Positions 17,563 through 26,119 of a DNA stretch of 64,000 bases are shown piece after piece. Below the pieces are notes generated by a model. That model saw only the letters and a list, made by a program, of their open reading frames with translations. It made no database searches and was not told the origin of the DNA. The DNA comes from Bacteroidales bacterium. GTDB lineage: Bacteria; Bacteroidota; Bacteroidia; Bacteroidales; UBA932. Location of the stretch: positions 55,379 to 119,378 of the forward strand of contig JAILLE010000055.1 of NCBI GenBank assembly GCA_024693285.1, written 5' to 3'. A program made the position numbers and the translations under genes. Within the stretch, counting starts at the first letter, position 1; each line of letters opens with the position of its first letter.

Positions 17563-17952
17563 ATGTATTTGCTTGACACGAATATATGCATAGAGCTGCT
17601 AAAAGGCAACCGCACAGTCCGGGCCCATGTTGAAAATGCCGGCCCTAGAAACTGCTGTATATCAGAAATCACAATCGCTGAGTTGTACTATGGGGCATAT
17701 AAAGGCGAACGATCTTTCGAGAAAAAGCAGGACATCCGCTTCTTGTTGGAACTTTTTGATCTACTGTCGATTGCCCCTTGCTTGGCTGTTTATGGAGAGA
17801 TAAAAACACTTCTTGAGCGCAAAGGAGAGCGCTTGGATGAGTTCGACTTACTGATCGGAGCCTCAGCTCTAGAGGCGGGCCATTGCCTTGTGACGAATAA
17901 CACGAAACACCTCTCCAGCATCCCAGGTCTCAAACTGGAAGACTGGCGCTAA
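17563..17952 (+). CDS. vapC: VapC-like PIN-domain ribonuclease toxin
   Basis: A 129-residue PIN protein. The acidic site is intact: Asp5 in YLLDTNICIELL, Glu in ISEITIAELYYG (about residue 40), Asp in LDEFDLLIGASAL (about residue 95), and the final TNNTKHLSSIPGLKLEDW. VapC toxins cut specific RNAs, often initiator tRNA or rRNA. The partner antitoxin upstream is DinJ-like, an unusual but known pairing, and looks frameshifted. If the antitoxin is truly broken, survival of the cell needs an inactive or silent toxin, yet all catalytic residues are present. It ends 28 bases before repeat copy R3. Confidence 0.92.
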   Translation: MYLLDTNICIELLKGNRTVRAHVENAGPRNCCISEITIAELYYGAYKGERSFEKKQDIRFLLELFDLLSIAPCLAVYGEIKTLLERKGERLDEFDLLIGASALEAGHCLVTNNTKHLSSIPGLKLEDWR

Positions 17953-17979
17953 AATCTGGACTGCCCAGATATTTCGATT

Positions 17980-18355
17980 ACTCCCAGGACATGAAAACAC
18001 CCCGATTTCTTTCCCTGGGAGTAAATTTTTTACTCTGCAGGCAAGATAACGCCCTATTCTTTGCCCGCAGAGTATCCCCACCGAGCCCAACCACAGCCTG
18101 TTTCAACCCCTACTGCGCCAGGTGGTGCAGATTCCGGGACACCGGGCGCAATTCGGCAGGGTAAGCGTGACAGGTGGTGCCGCCGCAGGGACACCGGCGC
18201 CGCTGAGCCAGCACTAAAGCAAGCGGAAACCATTCGATTCAGGCATAAGTCGAGCAGTTCGGGCAAAAGCCGGGCGCGAGGAGGGCCTTTCCCCAGAGCC
18301 CCCCGCAGCGCCCGGTCTTTAGCCGCCGGAAATCGTACACTCCGGCGGCGGTGCC
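17980..18355 (+). repeat. Composite repeat copy R3 (modules A, B, C)
   Basis: Module A begins ACTCCCAGG at 17980 and is nearly identical to R1. Module B has one typical 52-bp unit at 18121 and the divergent terminal unit at 18173. Module C ends GTGCC at 18355; it has one difference in the last loop (CGTACAC for CGTATAC). The copy separates the VapC pair from the Rpn gene. Confidence 0.95.
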
Positions 18356-18467
18356 ATCAAACACTTTAGTCATAGGTTTCTAAGGGCATAAGAAAAACTA
18401 TTTCTGTTTCTTAACATTATTTACGTTTTGTTGGCACATATTTGTGGAAACCAAATAAACTCAAATT

Positions 18468-19298
18468 ATGGAAACAGAAATAAACTATCGCTATGCGAAC
18501 ATTCTGCTGGACTACTGGTTCAAGCGCTCGTTCGGCACAGAGATCAACAAGAGGTTAATGATTCTCCTTCTCCGGGAGATCATTCCTGAGGCGAACATTG
18601 AGGACATCAAGTATGGGAACAAGGAGCACCCAAATCCTTTCCCGGACTATCATGGTGTCATATTCGATGTTGAGTGCACATCATCAGATGGGTCCAGATT
18701 TATTGTCGAGGTACAATTGGCCCAACAGAAATGGTTCATGGAGAGGGCATTGTACTATTCATCATTCGCTGTCCAGGAGCAGTTGGGAAAAGGTGTTGAC
18801 ACGTATGAGTTCATGCCGGTTTACTTTATCGGTCTGATGGATTTTTCCCTTCATACCGCTTCTGACGGCCGCTTCTTGTTCCGTTATGAATTAGTCGAAC
18901 GAGACAGTGGAGAGCCTATGACAGAAAGATTGCGCTATTATTTCCTAGAGCTTCCGAATGTGAAGTCGATATCCGAAGATTCCTCCGATCTAGAGAAGAT
19001 ATGCTACGCTCTTCATAACATGACCGCCCTGAAGTCAAGGCCTAAGGAAATGCAGGCAGAGATTTTCGAGCTTTTGTTTAATTCGGCGGAAATAGCTAAA
19101 TTCACACCCGAGGAAAAGATCAAATACGAGAACGACATGACCACAGAGAGAGACATACGTAACCAGATCGAATTCAGTCGTGAACAAGGGCTGAAGGAGG
19201 GAATTGAGAAGGGCGCTTCAGAAGAGCGAATACGCATTATGTCAGTCTTACGATCGGAAGGAGTTCCAGAGGACATAATCTCCAAACTACAAGAATAA
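18468..19298 (+). CDS. Rpn/PD-(D/E)XK nuclease family transposase-like protein
   Basis: A 276-residue protein of the family annotated as PD-(D/E)XK nuclease family transposase (related to E. coli RpnA). The N-terminal NILLDYWFKRSFGTEINK is typical, and the nuclease core is FDVECTSSDG followed by FIVEVQLAQQKWF, giving the D...ExQ pattern. The C-terminus has a helical, charged tail, EQGLKEGIEKGASEERI, then a short GVPEDIISKLQE helix pair common in this family. E. coli Rpn proteins promote RecA-independent recombination and some act as phage-defence or toxin-like factors. The gene stands alone between repeat copies R3 and R4. A CATATTTG element at 18437-18444 could be its promoter. Confidence 0.88.
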   Translation: METEINYRYANILLDYWFKRSFGTEINKRLMILLLREIIPEANIEDIKYGNKEHPNPFPDYHGVIFDVECTSSDGSRFIVEVQLAQQKWFMERALYYSSFAVQEQLGKGVDTYEFMPVYFIGLMDFSLHTASDGRFLFRYELVERDSGEPMTERLRYYFLELPNVKSISEDSSDLEKICYALHNMTALKSRPKEMQAEIFELLFNSAEIAKFTPEEKIKYENDMTTERDIRNQIEFSREQGLKEGIEKGASEERIRIMSVLRSEGVPEDIISKLQE

Positions 19299-19317
19299 TA
19301 ATCGAATATGTTTTACT

Positions 19318-19537
19318 ACTCCCAGGACACGGAAACACCCACTTCTGTTCCCTGGGAGTAAATTTTTTACTCTGGAGATAAGATAACGCCCCATTCCTTG
19401 CCCGCAGAGTTCCGACAACCCCCACCGGAAACCATTCAGTTCAGGCAAAAGCCGGGCGCGAGGAGGGCCTTCCCCCAGAGCCCCCCGCAGCGCCCGGTCT
19501 TTAGCCGCCGGAAATCGTATACTCCGGCGGCGGTGCC
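19318..19537 (+). repeat. Composite repeat copy R4 (modules A and C, B lost)
   Basis: Module A starts ACTCCCAGG at 19318, with the second hairpin changed (ACTCTGGAGATAAG for ACTCTGCAGGCAAG), so its stem is weakened. Module B is missing: the sequence jumps from about 19415 to GGAAACCATTCAGTTCAGGC. Module C is intact and ends at 19537. This shows that the 52-bp array can be lost while A and C are kept. Confidence 0.93.
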
Positions 19538-19623
19538 CCCTCCCGCTGGCGGTCATTAAATAATTTCCTTGGGAAATCTCTGAAAAAGGCGTATATTTGA
19601 GGAAACTGAAAAACTTCATTATT

Positions 19624-19815
19624 ATGCCTAAGATATATGAATACTTCGGCTTCATCTTTTTCTTTTATTCAAACGAACATGAGCCTATACATGTTCATGT
19701 TATTAAGGGTGAATGCCAAACCGTGTTTGAGTTGATCATCAAAGATGGAACTTTTGGATGTATTTCTTTATACTTAAGAAAAGGGTTCGTTGCACGCAAA
19801 TTAAAAGGAGAGTAA
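19624..19815 (+). CDS. DUF4160 protein, short
   Basis: ATG 19624 gives 63 residues; the frame is open from 19597 but MPKIYEYFGFIFFFYSNEHE is the usual DUF4160 start. EPIHVHV is the conserved His motif. Family members normally have about 75-100 residues and continue past the position where this one ends (ARKLKGE), so the C-terminus may be truncated or changed by mutation. DUF4160 genes pair with DUF2442 genes, as here, in a toxin-antitoxin-like arrangement whose activity is not well established. The stop is 4 bases before the next start. Confidence 0.8.
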   Translation: MPKIYEYFGFIFFFYSNEHEPIHVHVIKGECQTVFELIIKDGTFGCISLYLRKGFVARKLKGE

Positions 19816-19819
19816 AGGC

Positions 19820-20077
19820 ATGAAGTCACCTAAATTATATGTAATTGGAGCGGAATATGCCGGAGATGTCAGTCTTAACATCTTCTTCAGCGACGGTGTC
19901 TCCAAGGTGGTGGATTTCAAGCCATTCATCATGAATAACCCTCATCCTCAGCATAATCGCTACATGAATCCGGCATATTTCAAATCATTCACAATCGATC
20001 ACGGTAATGTGGTTTGGGGGGATAATTGGGACATGGTTTTCCCTGTTGAACAACTATATAAAGGAGTGATCGAATAA
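19820..20077 (+). CDS. DUF2442 protein, partner of DUF4160
   Basis: An 85-residue protein with the DUF2442 pattern: PKLYVIGAEYAGDVSLNIFF, then DGVSKVVDFKPF and a C-terminal VVWGDNWDMVFPVEQLY. It follows the DUF4160 gene with 4 bases between. DUF2442 genes are often found beside DUF4160 or other small toxin-like genes, and some are thought to be antitoxins. An AAAAGGAG sequence lies at 19803-19810. The pair sits between repeat copies R4 and R5, in the same orientation as the other genes in the array. Confidence 0.87.
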   Translation: MKSPKLYVIGAEYAGDVSLNIFFSDGVSKVVDFKPFIMNNPHPQHNRYMNPAYFKSFTIDHGNVVWGDNWDMVFPVEQLYKGVIE

Positions 20078-20120
20078 CGGCTATTGAGCTTTGAATGAAG
20101 CACTGACTTGAATCCCAGAT

Positions 20121-20526
20121 ACTCCTAGGAGATGAAAACACCCGATTTCATTCCCTGGGAGTAAATTTTATACTCTGCAGGCAAGATAACGCCCCATTCC
20201 TTGCCCGCAGAGTATCCCTCCCAACCCCAACCACAGCCTGTTTCAACCCCTGCTGCGCCAGGTGGTGCAGATTCAGGGACACCGGGCACGATTCAGCGGG
20301 GGAAGCGTGGCAGGTGGTGTCGATTCCGGGACACCGGGCGCAGTTCGGCGAGGTAAACGTGACAGGTGGTGCCGATTCCGGGACACTAGGCTCGATTCGG
20401 CGGGGTAAGCGTGACAGGTGGTGCCGCCGCAGGGACACCGGCGCCGCTGAGACAGGGCTAGGCCAACGGAAAACATTCAGTTCAGGCATAAGTCTAGCAG
20501 TTCGGGCAAAAGCCGGGTGCGAGGAG
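20121..20526 (+). repeat. Composite repeat copy R5 (modules A, B, truncated C)
   Basis: Module A starts ACTCCTAGG at 20121. Module B has the longest array: 52-bp units start at 20261, 20313, 20365 and 20417, the last being the divergent type. Module C breaks off after GTTCGGGCAAAAGCCGGGTG at about 20520-20526, directly before the terminator of the minus-strand nuclease gene. This marks the right end of the array. Confidence 0.94.
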
Positions 20527-20537
20527 AGTGTACAATA

Positions 20538-20566
20538 CAAAAAAAGGCGGCCGAAAAGGGCCGCCG
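20538..20566 (-). terminator. Rho-independent terminator of the nuclease lipoprotein gene
   Basis: Read on the minus strand, GGCGGCC pairs with GGCCGCC across a CTTTT loop and is followed by seven T (plus-strand A run 20539-20545). It begins 6 bases after the stop codon at 20572-20574. Confidence 0.85.
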
Positions 20567-20571
20567 TTACT

Positions 20572-23061
20572 CTATAAGAAATTCTTAAAGGCTATCCACG
20601 AAGCATTACTTTCGGCTTGCTTCTCAAGGCCGGAACTGTTATCGCCGGGTAAATTAGCGAAGAGATCTAGGCCCGTCCACTGCTCGATCACATCGACACT
20701 GCACATAAACGGAGTTTTTCCATCGCCTTCTCCCTGATCGTATGATTCACTACTTTTATATACCCTATGTTCGAACCAGAATCCGATAGCCATAGCTGAT
20801 TCAATAGTGCCATCATTGCGCCTTGTAACTTTCAAGAAGGCTTTCCAGTAATAATTGGGAACAGCTAACCTAGCAGGAGTGACACTGGAACTGGTTGCAG
20901 TTAAATATGTTATGTTCCCGCTTTCACCAACTTTTTCATATACTGGGCCAGTGGCAACATACAATGTATCAACAGTCGATTTACTCGCTTCCGTCCTTGC
21001 AGCCCCCTCCAAAGATGCCCAAATGGTACCATTAAAACCATTCTGCAACTGAGGGGTCTGGTTTGTCGCATAGTATGTCTGTTGATTCATGGTCTTGTTG
21101 GACTGCCTGTCTCCGTTTGGAATCTGGTGTCCACGTGAATATGAACCGTTACCATAATTGGATTGATAGCTTTTATCTACGATGTGTACCTCATATTTAT
21201 CCTCTATATCAGGATTAAATTTCCAACTGCTCTTATTACTTCCAGAAATATGACTACTTGTGAGAGGATATGCAACCCACATTGATGCGTACCAGGAATA
21301 GTCATAGTAGTATGAGTAATTACGGTTCTTTGCCAAAGATCCACTGGAGAAGAATGTCCCGACAAAATCCTCACTACCAGTGACAGCCGGTAATTCCAGC
21401 CAACCTTGCGGAACAACAGGAATATATGTTTCCTCTGTGGTAAATGACATAACATTGCCGGTAAACTCCTTGTATTCCCCCGTGTCCTTATCCCAAACCT
21501 GCATGGTCACCTTATAGTAGTACGTCTTATTGGCCTCAAGTGAAGTTAGACTAGCAGAGATACTACCGGAAGATTCTGAGAACAAAGAATTATCATACAC
21601 TACATTAGTAATAGAAGAAGGATCAGTACCCCAGTAGAATCCCACCTCCTGAACATTAATAGGGCTAAGATCGCGGTATGTCGCATTCAACGTCGCTCTA
21701 GTATTGGTTATACTAGAAGCTTCTGTGGTAGTAAGGACAACTGTAGCCGGGCCAATCACAGGTGAAGAGTCGTCAATCTTCTTCTTGTATAACTGAACGG
21801 CCTTTATAGTTTGACCCAACGAAGTATAGGCGCAAAAACGAGGATAAGAAGAATTAAACCATATAGTTCTTTGAGATTCTTGTAAGTTTTTAATCAAGAC
21901 ATCTCCATTAGAACCAATAGACAAAGACCAACGATAGTTGTCAGAAGTGACAGAATCAGATGCAGTAAGACTATTCCCGGATAACCATCCCAGATATCCG
22001 GAATTATTAAGATTCAAACTGTATCCGTTCCCACTCTTTGCTATAGATATATTATAGGCTTTGTAGTTTGCCCAGGAAATTGTCCCTTCGCTGTTAATAG
22101 TAACATCTGAAGGACTCCCCAAATTGGAAGAAATACCACTGAGAACCTGACTATCCGATTCATAAACAATAAGATAATCACCAGTCCAATCGGTCAATGC
22201 AGAAGTAACCTTCTCATAATAAGGCGCTACCCAATTCAGCCCTTTCACCGTTCCCAGGTTCTTGATAGAACCGGCTTCAAAGGCCGACTTGAGAGTCGCG
22301 GTCTTTGTAGCTATGCAGCCTTCAGAATCAGTGAACTTTAGGGCGATCTCTCCACCGGCATTGGGGAGGACGGCAATATAGTAAGTTCCGTCCGCCAACA
22401 CAGTACCATCGGCGTGAGAAAGAGTTACCTTGTTAACCGTATTTGTACCTCCCGCCGCAGAACAAGACTCACCATAGGTCACGACAACGTCTCCAGCCAA
22501 GGGATATGTGCTCGTAATCTCTACCGAAGTAATCTGGTGCCCACCAAGATTGGCAGAGGAAAGCGTGAACTTGGCGATACTCAAAACATTCTCAAGCGAG
22601 AATGAATCGGAAGACGAAGCCTTGGCCGCAGATATGTTAACCCCATCTTCAAACGATCCAGGAGTGGCTTCCTGAACCGCAGGGAGCGTAGTATTAGCCG
22701 TCACTGTCGACCCGTTCTTTGTGAATATGGTGGACGCTGAATATGGCGACAACGCATAGAACTCAGTAGCGGTGGCTGAAACATCTCCGGAGAAAGAGAC
22801 ATTGGAGCCTGCCTCGTTCGCGGTGAACTCACGGTTTCCGCTGCCATCATATATACTGATGCCCTCTCCTTCGGCGAAAAGGACCTTGGTACCTTCAAGC
22901 GTAGTACGAGTATCCGCTGTACCTGCGAGGAAAGTCTTATGGATCAATATTTCCTCCTTGACTGGCTCCTCATTTTGAACCGTCTCAAGTTCAACAACGG
23001 AGCAGCCGGCCGCCATTAATGCGACGGCAGCAGGGACAAAGAATAAAGCAATCTTTTTCAT
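20572..23061 (-). CDS. Surface lipoprotein with fimbrillin-like N-terminus, FN3-like domain and DNA/RNA non-specific endonuclease
   Basis: An 829-residue protein. ATG 23061 is preferred over GTG 23064; GGAGGAGAG lies just upstream. The lipobox is LMAAGC. Residues about 40-270 look like a fimbrillin/Mfa-type domain (EGEGISIYDGSG, FYALSPYS). About 280-430 is an unassigned beta-rich part, and about 440-545 resembles FN3 (VQEVGFYWGTDPSS, LEANKTYYYKVT). The C-terminal ~280 residues are a NUC-type endonuclease: YSRGHQIPNGDR replaces the usual DRGH, with the catalytic His kept, and ATNQTPQLQNGFN supplies the metal-binding Asn. It probably degrades extracellular nucleic acid. A 42-aa ORF precedes it by 18 bases. 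Confidence 0.85.
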   Translation of the reverse strand: MKKIALFFVPAAVALMAAGCSVVELETVQNEEPVKEEILIHKTFLAGTADTRTTLEGTKVLFAEGEGISIYDGSGNREFTANEAGSNVSFSGDVSATATEFYALSPYSASTIFTKNGSTVTANTTLPAVQEATPGSFEDGVNISAAKASSSDSFSLENVLSIAKFTLSSANLGGHQITSVEITSTYPLAGDVVVTYGESCSAAGGTNTVNKVTLSHADGTVLADGTYYIAVLPNAGGEIALKFTDSEGCIATKTATLKSAFEAGSIKNLGTVKGLNWVAPYYEKVTSALTDWTGDYLIVYESDSQVLSGISSNLGSPSDVTINSEGTISWANYKAYNISIAKSGNGYSLNLNNSGYLGWLSGNSLTASDSVTSDNYRWSLSIGSNGDVLIKNLQESQRTIWFNSSYPRFCAYTSLGQTIKAVQLYKKKIDDSSPVIGPATVVLTTTEASSITNTRATLNATYRDLSPINVQEVGFYWGTDPSSITNVVYDNSLFSESSGSISASLTSLEANKTYYYKVTMQVWDKDTGEYKEFTGNVMSFTTEETYIPVVPQGWLELPAVTGSEDFVGTFFSSGSLAKNRNYSYYYDYSWYASMWVAYPLTSSHISGSNKSSWKFNPDIEDKYEVHIVDKSYQSNYGNGSYSRGHQIPNGDRQSNKTMNQQTYYATNQTPQLQNGFNGTIWASLEGAARTEASKSTVDTLYVATGPVYEKVGESGNITYLTATSSSVTPARLAVPNYYWKAFLKVTRRNDGTIESAMAIGFWFEHRVYKSSESYDQGEGDGKTPFMCSVDVIEQWTGLDLFANLPGDNSSGLEKQAESNASWIAFKNFL

Positions 23062-23079
23062 CACTGCTCTCCTCCCCCT

Positions 23080-23208
23080 TTATCCGTTATTGAAAATATC
23101 ATCATCATCTTCGTTGAAGTCGGTGTTACTGACAGTCAGCACATCCCGCTCCAACTTGAGATACAGTATCTCAGCGAGAGGTTCCTCGTAGGGTTGTTTC
23201 ATATTCAT
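23080..23208 (-). CDS. Short acidic peptide gene upstream of the nuclease lipoprotein
   Basis: ATG 23208 (or the second Met at 23202) to TAA 23080-23082 gives 42 residues: it opens MNMKQPYEEPLAEILYLKLE, continues RDVLTVSNTDFNEDDDD and ends IFNNG. The pattern (K/Q)xxYExPxxExxxLKLExxxLTxS resembles the 49-aa ORF at 26120-26269 and numerous short Bacteroidota ORFs with an opening like MKKxYxxPxxE. No signal peptide is present. It ends 18 bases before the nuclease start, so it is probably in the same transcript. Its function is unknown. Confidence 0.6.
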   Translation of the reverse strand: MNMKQPYEEPLAEILYLKLERDVLTVSNTDFNEDDDDIFNNG

Positions 23209-23290
23209 AAATGCATCCAAAATGACCTATCCAGTCTTTAAATATCCTCCAGGGACGACAATGTTCAGACTCCTTTCTCTCCTAAGAATG

Positions 23291-23318
23291 AGTCCGACAG
23301 GGTTGCCCCTGTCGGACT
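23291..23318 (-). terminator. Hairpin after the fimbrillin/Big2 lipoprotein gene
   Basis: AGTCCGACAGGG 23291-23302 and CCCTGTCGGACT 23307-23318 form a perfect 12-bp stem with a 4-base loop. It lies about 60 bases after the stop of the lipoprotein gene at 23377 and before the small ORF at 23208. There is only a weak T-run, so termination or RNA processing is possible. Confidence 0.6.
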
Positions 23319-23376
23319 TACATTCCAAGTTCCTCCGGTAAACTACTTCAGCCGTAGCCTTCGGAGTGGAAGGAGT

Positions 23377-26109
23377 TCATTCAACATATGTGACCTTAAC
23401 ATCCCAAATACGTACAGCACCACCAGCAGTAATGTATCCGGAATTCAGATTTAATGATTCTGTATCGATTGTAACAGTACTCGCACCAGTACCACTAGCC
23501 ACACCACTTCCTGCAGCACCTGTAGAATTACTCGAACTAAAATAGATAGTAGCACTATTACCACCACCATCCATCGGTTGCTGGGTGCTAGAAACCGTCA
23601 TCTCAATTTTTGTGATTTTGGTTCCTAATGCAGGAACTTGAATATAGTATGCGGTACTGGAAGCGTACTTCCTAATCTGGAGATAATGATAATTACTGGT
23701 AGCTTTGCTATGCTGGTTCTTTATTGCATAAGCAGACCAACTATTATTTCCTTCATCAGTTAAAGTCCAATTACTATAACCGGAAGCAGCCGCACCCGCT
23801 GCAACTATGTTTGCATTCGTAAGGGTAACAGTAACAATCTCGCCTGTACTAGTTGATTCCTTGAATGCGGCAGAGACCGTAACATTACTTGCAGGCATTG
23901 TAAACTTATTATTGTTTACAACAACTGTATTGTTGGATGCATCTTTAACTGTCCACCCATCAAATGTGTATCCGCTCTCTGGCGTAGCTGTAAGGGATAT
24001 TTCATCTCCAGAGAATGCGGAATTAGCTGACGCAGAAATATTACCGTTAGTTACGCTTCCCAAATTAATAGAATAACTAACAGGATTAATGCGAATCTGC
24101 TTAATCTGGTATCCTCCATTCGGCTCTGTAAACTCTATTGTGATTTTACCTGACAGAGCAGTAGAACTTGAGAAAGTGTAAGCAGTAAGATTGGTGACGT
24201 TATTTAGAGTTTCTGATCCAAGCGTTGTATCTCCAACTTTAACAGTAAGGGTAACGGCCTTCCCGCTATTTGTCTTGGCGTATACTACGACATTATTAAC
24301 ATTCGTAACAACATTATTAGTCGAGATGGTTGCAGCATAAGTGTTTGAACCACTATTTAAAGCAAGATATTCTGAATTATACTGCGCATATTGGGCATTA
24401 AGCTTCCAATTAATTGTTGTTTCACCACTCACCAAATCCTCATCTCCCGTTATCGCACCCCATGGATTATTCTCGAAGATATAACTCCAATCGTTAGCAA
24501 CAACATCATCATAAACCACAGCTTGATTGACGGTTACCGCATAACTATCAGAAACAGAATTTATAACATAATAATCTGTGGTTATTCCAGCAACTGATGC
24601 TGTAATTGTAGCCTGACCAGCCGAAACACCGTTGACAACCCCATTCTCAGAGACTGTAGCTACAGATGTATTACTAGAAGAATAAACAATTGTTCCATAA
24701 TTGGAAGAGGCTTGTTTAGAGATGGAACTACCAGCAGATAATTCGAACGCCTCTGGCACAACAATCGTTGGATTGCTTGTAACCACAGTCTCGGAACCAT
24801 CAGCATCAGTATAAACTTTAATAGAACTGAACCTGGCTTGTTTCCCAGCAGTAAATGTTACGGAAGTCACTGTGCCCGAAGAAACCCAAGTACCCATATT
24901 ACCACTAACGGAATACGAGCCAGACTCTTCAACAGTAACATCATCGCTTCCTAGAATATACTTACCATTATCCTCATTACTAAATTCCACCTCAATACTT
25001 TTAATCGAGACATTACCAGCACTAATAGTAACAGTACTACCAGCATACCATCTGAAAGGCACGTGGAATGATGGAGATGTAGTGCTTTCGCCTTGTTCAT
25101 ACGAGAACTTGATTCCGTTTTTGACAGACGGGAAGATAGACGCTATTTCGAACGTGGTCTCAGCAGTGTTCTCACCCACAGTGAAGACCGTAGTAACATC
25201 AGAAACACGGTTTTGGCATGTCCCGAGATTAAGTCCGAAAGATTTTAACCCAGCACGCTTAAATGTCTGAGCACTTGAGATAGTATAAGTATAAACCGCC
25301 TTATCAGTGGTTAAAGTGACAGTTCCTGTAATACCAGTTGAAGGGGCCACAACCATATAAATGTGAGCTGCGTTATCACGCGTGGCTCCTAGTGCAGTAG
25401 GATTAGTTACAGTGGTGGTCACTGATGTACCGGAATAACCTGAGATCGCAAGTGAACTCTCATCATCACTCTGTACAGTTTTGATATCCTTGGAAAAAGA
25501 ACCCGCAATTGCCGCACTAGCATCAAATTTCACACTCAACACATTCTCAGCAGCATAAGTGCTATTTGTTGAATAAACCTGAAAATCAATAACGGATCCT
25601 AAATTATATAAGTTAATATCTCCAATAGGAGTATTGTTAGTGTTACTAGCAAGGTTTTCCGGAACTACGAAACCCTCAGCAACCATAGGCATCGCATCAA
25701 AATCGAATTGGCCACTGTCTTGATTCTGATTTTCAGGAATCGAGAACGGAACTGCGGTAATCGCTGACGCACTATTGGTATATGGATAGTATGCATAAAT
25801 GACATCTTCACTCTTAAGGCCTCCTTGTTTGTAAATCTTAAATGTGACCGGCATAGATGTAACATCCACATTAGAATAACCTGGATTCCCTTCATTTACA
25901 GCAGTTCCAAGTTTATCACCAGACTCCCAAGCACCATATTTCCCGTTGTCATCACTTGCCAAGACAGATCTTGTTTCAGGTGAACCCAAAGCGAAAGTAT
26001 AAAAAAATCCTTCATCATTCTGAGGTGTCTCGATTTCGGAGTCGTTACAAGCTGAAAATGATATTGCCGCTGCGGCTAAGATCATTATGTATTTGAAAAT
26101 ATTTCTCAT
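23377..26109 (-). CDS. Large fimbrillin-like surface lipoprotein with Big2 and InlB-type repeat domains
   Basis: The open frame begins at 26184, but ATG 26109 (MRNIFKYIMILAAAAISFSAC) gives the signal peptide and lipobox, yielding 910 residues. The N-terminal ~320 residues resemble Mfa/fimbrillin domains (GSPETRSVLASDDNGKYGAW, VIYAYYPYTNSA). A Big2 Ig-like domain follows near residues 480-545 (YSSSNTSVATVSENGVVNGV). Later there is a divergent InlB-B-repeat type domain (SLTATPESGYTFDGW, then FTMPASNVTVSAAF). The rest is Ser/Thr/Asn-rich beta sandwich, suggesting an exposed, non-enzymatic surface or adhesin protein. It is preceded by a 49-aa ORF with 10 bases between. Its A+T content is above that of neighbouring genes. 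Confidence 0.8.
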   Translation of the reverse strand: MRNIFKYIMILAAAAISFSACNDSEIETPQNDEGFFYTFALGSPETRSVLASDDNGKYGAWESGDKLGTAVNEGNPGYSNVDVTSMPVTFKIYKQGGLKSEDVIYAYYPYTNSASAITAVPFSIPENQNQDSGQFDFDAMPMVAEGFVVPENLASNTNNTPIGDINLYNLGSVIDFQVYSTNSTYAAENVLSVKFDASAAIAGSFSKDIKTVQSDDESSLAISGYSGTSVTTTVTNPTALGATRDNAAHIYMVVAPSTGITGTVTLTTDKAVYTYTISSAQTFKRAGLKSFGLNLGTCQNRVSDVTTVFTVGENTAETTFEIASIFPSVKNGIKFSYEQGESTTSPSFHVPFRWYAGSTVTISAGNVSIKSIEVEFSNEDNGKYILGSDDVTVEESGSYSVSGNMGTWVSSGTVTSVTFTAGKQARFSSIKVYTDADGSETVVTSNPTIVVPEAFELSAGSSISKQASSNYGTIVYSSSNTSVATVSENGVVNGVSAGQATITASVAGITTDYYVINSVSDSYAVTVNQAVVYDDVVANDWSYIFENNPWGAITGDEDLVSGETTINWKLNAQYAQYNSEYLALNSGSNTYAATISTNNVVTNVNNVVVYAKTNSGKAVTLTVKVGDTTLGSETLNNVTNLTAYTFSSSTALSGKITIEFTEPNGGYQIKQIRINPVSYSINLGSVTNGNISASANSAFSGDEISLTATPESGYTFDGWTVKDASNNTVVVNNNKFTMPASNVTVSAAFKESTSTGEIVTVTLTNANIVAAGAAASGYSNWTLTDEGNNSWSAYAIKNQHSKATSNYHYLQIRKYASSTAYYIQVPALGTKITKIEMTVSSTQQPMDGGGNSATIYFSSSNSTGAAGSGVASGTGASTVTIDTESLNLNSGYITAGGAVRIWDVKVTYVE

Positions 26110-26119
26110 GGCAATAGTA

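Noticed and set aside
20261..20468. CRISPR-like array in module B
   Set aside because: Units are near-identical along the whole 52 bases with no unique spacers, no cas genes are present, and copy number is 2-4.
15451..20531. Classical integron with attC sites
   Set aside because: No integron integrase or attI region is visible, and the repeats are composite, up to 450 bp. The layout is kept only as an analogy.
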